Shown: positions 14,564-17,257 of the stretch, piece by piece
How positions within the stretch are numbered: the first letter of the stretch is position 1
Layout: each line of letters starts with the position of its first letter
Origin: an uncultured Tissierellia bacterium
GTDB lineage: Bacteria > Bacillota > Clostridia > Tissierellales > Peptoniphilaceae
Length of the DNA: 17,257 nucleotides
Direction of reading: 5' to 3'
NCBI GenBank assembly: GCA_902489145.1
Contig: CABTYV010000030.1
Span: 1 to 17,257, forward strand
Notes under the pieces: model-generated
What the model saw: the letters and a program-made list of their open reading frames with translations, nothing else
Databases searched by the model: none
Told to the model about the DNA's origin: nothing
Translations under genes and position numbers: made by a program

Positions 14564-15797
14564 AGTCCTCCTCTTTCAACCGCATGAGTGCGTGATCCAC
14601 TGCAAAGTTAACGGCCTGATCGCGATTACGTGCTCTGTTATTATCCCAATGATACTCATAAATTTCTTCTTCATCTCCATAGAGAAGACCGATGAAAATA
14701 TGACCCACATCCGCTCCTTCTGGGCCCGCATACCCGGTAGTAGCCAAGCACAGGTCGGCTCCCGTTTGTTTGCGCAAGCCCCTAATCATAGCCTGGCAGA
14801 CTTCTCGAGAAACCGCTGTTTTCTCCTTAAGAAGCGATCGATCCACCCCTATGGTCCTGGCTTTTGCTTCATCGGAATAAACAATAAAGCCTTGATGAAA
14901 GACGGCTGATGCGCCAGGAACATTTACAATCCGGGCCGCAAGCAATCCGCCGGTAAGGCTTTCCGCCGTAGCAATGGTTTTATGCTGTTCTTCTAGTGCG
15001 TTTACCAGGCAAACTTCCTTTTTCTTGCCCGAGCTGGTAAGCATTTTCGCACCAAAACGGGAGCGAAGCGTGGCCTCTCCCTGGTCTAAAATCGCATCCG
15101 CCTTCTCCTGATCCGGTTCCTGGGTGGTGATGCGGATGAGCACGCCATCCTCCTTAGCATAAGTTGCATAAGAAGGTTCCATAGAGGATTCCGCTAAATC
15201 TCGAATCGTATCGAATATCTTGGCTTCCCCTAAAAGTCCTATCTGCACTTCCCTGGAACGAATGGTCGTGCCAGATTTTTCCTGTAGTAGAGGCAAGAGA
15301 TCTAACGCTACCACCCCCTTTAACTCTGAAGGAGGGCCTGGGAGGACTACAATGACCTTTTCTTGCCCCTCATATTGAATTGGCATCCAGGCACCCGGTG
15401 ATAAACCCACAGGATTTCGTAGTATGATTGCATCAACAGGAAAAGTATAGATATCTTTTGTATGCGCCATCAGGGCTGGGTCGTTATGAAAATGAACCTC
15501 GTGAATTTTCTTTGTGGCAGCGTCCTCCAAGCGTTCCGATGAGGAAAACTCCATCGCTATCCTTTTGGTAATGTCGTCCGCTGTGGATCCCAGGCCACCC
15601 GACAATAGAACTAAGTCCGACCTGGATAAGGCGAGCGCAATCTCGTCCCGTAAACGCTGATCATTGTCACCAACAACAGAGGTGTGATAAATATCAAATC
15701 CAAGTCCCGCACATAACTTGGAGAGATATTGCACATCCGTATTGAGAATATCCCCAAGAAGTAGCTCTGTGCCTACTGAAATAATCTCCGCAATCAC
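14547..15797 (-). CDS. cinA: CinA: MoaB-like domain fused to nicotinamide-nucleotide amidase
   Basis: A two-domain, 416-residue protein of usual length. Residues 1-170 form the MoaB/COG1058-type domain with GTELLLGDILNT (9-20), SGGLGSTADDITK (66-78) and LPGPPSEL (152-159). Residues ~260-416 form the PncC domain, which deamidates NMN, recycling the by-product of DNA ligase; TAESLTGG (277-284) contains the expected catalytic serine S280, with L where relatives often have C, and TTGYAGPEG (353-361) is a shortened form of the usual TGIAGPGGG segment. I start at GTG 15797, with AGGAGG five bases upstream. The in-frame ATG at 15827 would add MFHMKHKEGN, translated from a parS palindrome and the ribosome binding site, and is rejected. 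Residues ~235-264 are duplicated in inverted form at the window edge. Confidence 0.93.
   Translation of the reverse strand: MIAEIISVGTELLLGDILNTDVQYLSKLCAGLGFDIYHTSVVGDNDQRLRDEIALALSRSDLVLLSGGLGSTADDITKRIAMEFSSSERLEDAATKKIHEVHFHNDPALMAHTKDIYTFPVDAIILRNPVGLSPGAWMPIQYEGQEKVIVVLPGPPSELKGVVALDLLPLLQEKSGTTIRSREVQIGLLGEAKIFDTIRDLAESSMEPSYATYAKEDGVLIRITTQEPDQEKADAILDQGEATLRSRFGAKMLTSSGKKKEVCLVNALEEQHKTIATAESLTGGLLAARIVNVPGASAVFHQGFIVYSDEAKARTIGVDRSLLKEKTAVSREVCQAMIRGLRKQTGADLCLATTGYAGPEGADVGHIFIGLLYGDEEEIYEYHWDNNRARNRDQAVNFAVDHALMRLKEEDYGKGY
15004..15094 (+). repeat. cinA segment duplicated in inverted orientation at the window end
   Basis: These 91 bases are identical, as reverse complement, to 17167-17257. 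They encode cinA residues ~235-264 and are the native copy, because the cinA frame and conserved sequence run through both ends. Confidence 0.97.
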
Positions 15798-15810
15798 GTT
15801 TCCCTCCTTA

Positions 15811-15826
15811 TGTTTCATATGAAACA
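15811..15826. promoter_or_regulatory. parS site 1, in the cinA leader
   Basis: TGTTTCATATGAAACA, extended to an 18-bp perfect palindrome (15810-15827). It lies between a minus-strand TATAAT (15838-15843) and the cinA ribosome binding site, so ParB binding or the RNA hairpin could affect the cinA-par operon. The general parS consensus has CACGTG at the centre; here it is CATATG. Confidence 0.85.
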
Positions 15827-15837
15827 TTCTAATGATA

Positions 15838-15843
15838 ATTATA
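15838..15843 (-). promoter_or_regulatory. -10 box of the cinA-parAB operon
   Basis: A perfect minus-strand TATAAT (in GCTATAATTA) lies 40 bases before the GTG at 15797. No good -35 box is seen at 16-18 bases; GACAGC at 18 bases is the nearest. Transcription would begin just before parS site 1. Confidence 0.5.
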
Positions 15844-15899
15844 GCATGGGAAATGAATCGTGCTGTCTCAACTTTGTTTCATAATTCATAGAGCCTAAA

Positions 15900-15915
15900 T
15901 GTTTCATATGAAACA
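15900..15915. promoter_or_regulatory. parS site 2
   Basis: An exact copy of TGTTTCATATGAAACA, within a 22-bp perfect palindrome (15897-15918). A degenerate half-site, TGTTTCAT, lies between sites 1 and 2 at 15875-15882. Confidence 0.88.
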
Positions 15916-16003
15916 TTTTCTCCTTGAGGTATTCCAAGCGCAGTAATAAAGGGGTTCCTGTAGTGACGTAAAAATATATGGTTTGTTTTCAATGACAGTC
16001 ATC

Positions 16004-16045
16004 AAAAAAAATATCCAAATGTTTCATATGAAACATTTGGATATT
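16004..16045 (-). terminator. Intrinsic terminator of the TIM-barrel gene, built on parS site 3
   Basis: A 36-bp perfect palindrome (16010-16045) is followed on the minus strand by a run of eight Ts (two of them, 16011-16010, within the stem end, and 16009-16004). It lies 49 bases after the stop of the upstream gene. The stem is A/T-rich and a perfect palindrome has a strained loop, but length and T run make termination likely. The stem centre is parS site 3. Confidence 0.7.
16020..16035. promoter_or_regulatory. parS site 3, at the centre of a 36-bp palindrome
   Basis: An exact TGTTTCATATGAAACA, flanked symmetrically by ten further matched base pairs on each side (AATATCCAAA to the left). 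This is the longest palindrome of the cluster. Confidence 0.88.
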
Positions 16046-16073
16046 GAACTTTAAGAAATGGTAAAGAACGAAA

Positions 16074-16089
16074 TGTTTCATATGAAACA
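16074..16089. promoter_or_regulatory. parS site 4
   Basis: An exact TGTTTCATATGAAACA in a 22-bp perfect palindrome (16071-16092), ending two bases before the stop codon of the TIM-barrel gene at 16094. On the plus strand it is followed by T-rich sequence. Confidence 0.88.
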
Positions 16090-16093
16090 TTTT

Positions 16094-16879
16094 TTATTTA
16101 CCCGCCTCCCTGCGGTAGTCCTCCATAATTGCATGCAGGATCTCAGAGGAGGTGGGTGGCGTATAGGAAATCGCGTTCGCTCCTGCTTCAATCGTTTGTT
16201 TGATATGCACTTCCTTATGGCCACCTGTTGCAATGATCGGAAATTTTTCTCCCACTTTGCTTCGAATCAAAGAAACAAGCCGTACCGTATCCTTTCCGGC
16301 AGAGATGTTTAAGATTTGTGCTCCTGCTTTAATTTTCCCCATATAGTCATCTCTTTCAGAAACAACTGTTGCAATAAGGGGAATATCGATATGATTTGTA
16401 ATAAGTTGAATGTCCTTATTCGAAATCGGTGCATTTACCACAACACCATAAGCGCCAAGAATTTCCGCGTGAAAGCCGAGCATAGCAGAACGGAGTCCAC
16501 TTGTCGTTCCACCGCCGATTCCACAAAAAACGGGTACAGAGGCCGATTGGACCGTTGCTTGCATAATGGTGGCCTCAGGGGTGAAGGGATATACAGCCAG
16601 AACCGCCCCTGCGTTGTTATTTCGAATAATTGCCACATCGGTTGTAAAAAGAAAGGACTTGATGCGTTTTTCTCGTATCATGATGCCAGATGCACGGTAA
16701 ATGATTTCAGGAACCAGCACATATCGATGGCGCAGCTGGTTGACCACGCCTGGCACATACTTATTATTCTTGACATCTTGTCGATCCCGTTCCTGATAGA
16801 TGGACGCTCGATCTAATTCGTAATCCTCCACGATAGCTTCGAAATTATCGCTCATTTGAATACGATTCGGTTTTTCCAT
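16094..16879 (-). CDS. Conserved TIM-barrel protein of unknown function
   Basis: A 261-residue protein with alternating strands and helices of a (beta/alpha)8 barrel. After a ~45-residue N-terminal extension come VLVPEIIYRASGIMIREKRIKSFLF (54-78), TTDVAIIRNNNAGAVLAVYPFTPE (79-102), VPVFCGIGGGTTSG (115-128), GAYGVVVNAPIS, DIPLIATVVSE, AGAQILNISAG, PIIATGGH and AGANAISYTPPTSSEI. The repeated xPxIAT/G-G and AGAxxI patterns recall phosphate-binding barrels such as ThiG or enoyl-reductase-like proteins. Very similar proteins are, to my knowledge, widespread in Clostridia and often labelled only 'hydrolase'; no reaction is established that I know of. The ATG at 16879 has AGGAG eight bases upstream. 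It lies between rsmG and the parS cluster. Confidence 0.75.
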   Translation of the reverse strand: MEKPNRIQMSDNFEAIVEDYELDRASIYQERDRQDVKNNKYVPGVVNQLRHRYVLVPEIIYRASGIMIREKRIKSFLFTTDVAIIRNNNAGAVLAVYPFTPEATIMQATVQSASVPVFCGIGGGTTSGLRSAMLGFHAEILGAYGVVVNAPISNKDIQLITNHIDIPLIATVVSERDDYMGKIKAGAQILNISAGKDTVRLVSLIRSKVGEKFPIIATGGHKEVHIKQTIEAGANAISYTPPTSSEILHAIMEDYRREAGK

Positions 16880-16899
16880 ACTATAGTCTCCTTTGTCGT

Positions 16900-16913
16900 A
16901 TGAGCCTGCTCAT
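16900..16913. promoter_or_regulatory. 14-bp palindrome upstream of the TIM-barrel gene
   Basis: ATGAGC (16900-16905) and GCTCAT (16908-16913) are inverted around two bases, 20 bases before the start codon and next to the ribosome binding site. It could be an operator or a small leader hairpin. No -10 or -35 box is evident nearby. Confidence 0.35.
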
Positions 16914-16942
16914 GACGGAAAATCTGAATAACAAGGCTAAAT

Positions 16943-16958
16943 GCCTTTTTATAAAGGC
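16943..16958. terminator. Small hairpin at the rsmG stop codon
   Basis: GCCTTT and AAAGGC pair over a four-base loop that contains the rsmG TAA. The minus-strand downstream T tract is weak (ATTTA), while the plus side has five Ts. It is probably a weak or partial terminator. Confidence 0.4.
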
Positions 16959-17166
16959 TTTTTCCTAGGCTTCGCCTGACCGCGCGGATAGCAGGCGGGG
17001 GTAGAGGCAACCTTTTTTATCTCCATATTCACCCTTTGGTAGCTTGCTTCTGTCCAGGAAAATTCATCGATTTGTTTTAGTTCGCCTCCTAAGAGGCGGA
17101 GGGCTTCCCGTGAATCCTCCAGCTCGGATAGGCCGCCGGGGCCTTTCATGGCAATAAATCGACCGC
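16949..17166 (-). CDS. rsmG: rsmG (gidB) 3' end, 5' part missing
   Basis: The last ~72 codons of the 16S rRNA (guanine-527-N7)-methyltransferase RsmG, a SAM-dependent enzyme of about 235-240 residues. GGRFIAMKGPGG is the conserved strand and loop late in the RsmG fold, followed by a helix (LEDSREALRLLGGEL), ASYQRVNMEIKKVA and the Lys/Pro tail ending KPRKKPL, typical of RsmG C-termini. Upstream of about 17166 the sequence changes to an inverted copy of cinA. The frame stays open across the join by chance, giving a false N-terminus beginning MPELVSIFAPKRERS. The SAM-binding domain is therefore absent. The intact gene is expected in the genome directly upstream of the TIM-barrel gene, as rsmG commonly precedes parAB. 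Confidence 0.8.
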
Positions 17167-17257
17167 CGATTTTAGACCAGGGAGAGGCCACGCTTCGCTC
17201 CCGTTTTGGTGCGAAAATGCTTACCAGCTCGGGCAAGAAAAAGGAAGTTTGCCTGGT
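17167..17257 (-). repeat. Inverted copy of a cinA fragment: chimeric contig end
   Basis: These 91 bases equal the reverse complement of 15004-15094 without mismatch, and run to the last base of the window. Identity stops sharply at 17167, where rsmG sequence begins. The join shares short sequence: rsmG is expected to read K-[IV]-G-G here and the cinA copy supplies AAAATCG. This fits a template-switch or assembly chimera; a real inversion is less likely. Confidence 0.92.

Noticed and set aside
15839..15916. A 25-codon minus-strand reading frame beginning at parS site 2 (MFHMKHLGSMNYE...), with AAGGAG just upstream.
   Set aside because: The start is the parS palindrome itself, the ribosome binding site is only three bases from the ATG, the frame ends within the cinA -10 box, and the peptide shows no recognisable feature. 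Chance is the simpler reading, although the ribosome binding site match is notable.
16949..17236. A complete 95-residue protein starting at 17236.
   Set aside because: Its first ~22 residues are antisense translation of the inverted cinA copy; only the part up to about 17166 is rsmG.

Overview
The window looks like an origin-proximal chromosomal segment of an anaerobic member of the Bacillota, most likely Clostridia. The evidence is gene content (a ParA/Soj-ParB/Spo0J partition operon with DUF4446 behind it, rsmG upstream, a stand-alone phosphotransacetylase), strong AGGAGG ribosome binding sites, Bacillota-type promoters and many intrinsic terminators. Most of the window is of medium GC (about 50-57% by eye, lower around parAB). 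The first ~750 bases are clearly AT-rich (about 30% GC).

Layout, left to right. Positions 1-760: an AT-rich block with the first codons of a probable DUF4143-type ATPase, an array of degenerate 23-bp tandem repeats in front of it, a terminator-like hairpin and an SRPBCC-fold protein. Positions 762-4680 (minus): an XPD/DinG-type iron-sulfur helicase with an N-terminal RecB-like nuclease domain, overlapping the 23S rRNA uracil methyltransferase rlmD. Positions 4854-5618 (plus): an unrecognised lipoprotein, facing a trmH/spoU-type RNA methyltransferase - trxA pair (minus) across a bidirectional terminator. Positions 7039-8496 (plus): nicotinate phosphoribosyltransferase pncB behind a large palindrome. 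Positions 8515-10543 (plus): a GntR/YtrA-type regulator with its own promoter and operator, then an ABC ATPase and permease, all overlapping. Positions 10629-17166 (minus): pta, a coiled-coil-expanded DUF4446 protein, parB, parA, cinA, a parS-rich intergenic region, a TIM-barrel protein of unknown role, and the 3' end of rsmG.

The most notable signal is a set of palindromes TGTTTCATATGAAACA: four exact copies in 15811-16089 between cinA and the TIM-barrel gene, and a 15/16 match inside the helicase gene at 3236. They match the ParB binding site parS but carry CATATG at the centre instead of the usual CACGTG. One sits at the centre of a 36-bp perfect palindrome followed by an eight-T run, so it doubles as an intrinsic terminator. 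Another lies between a -10 box and the cinA ribosome binding site and creates a false ATG start for cinA. The gene directly behind parB encodes a membrane-anchored DUF4446 protein split by a long coiled-coil insertion, a candidate accessory factor for partition.

The last 91 bases (17167-17257) are a perfect inverted copy of part of cinA (15004-15094), joined to truncated rsmG. This is best read as an amplification or assembly chimera at a contig end, so the rsmG N-terminus is missing and the right edge should not be trusted.
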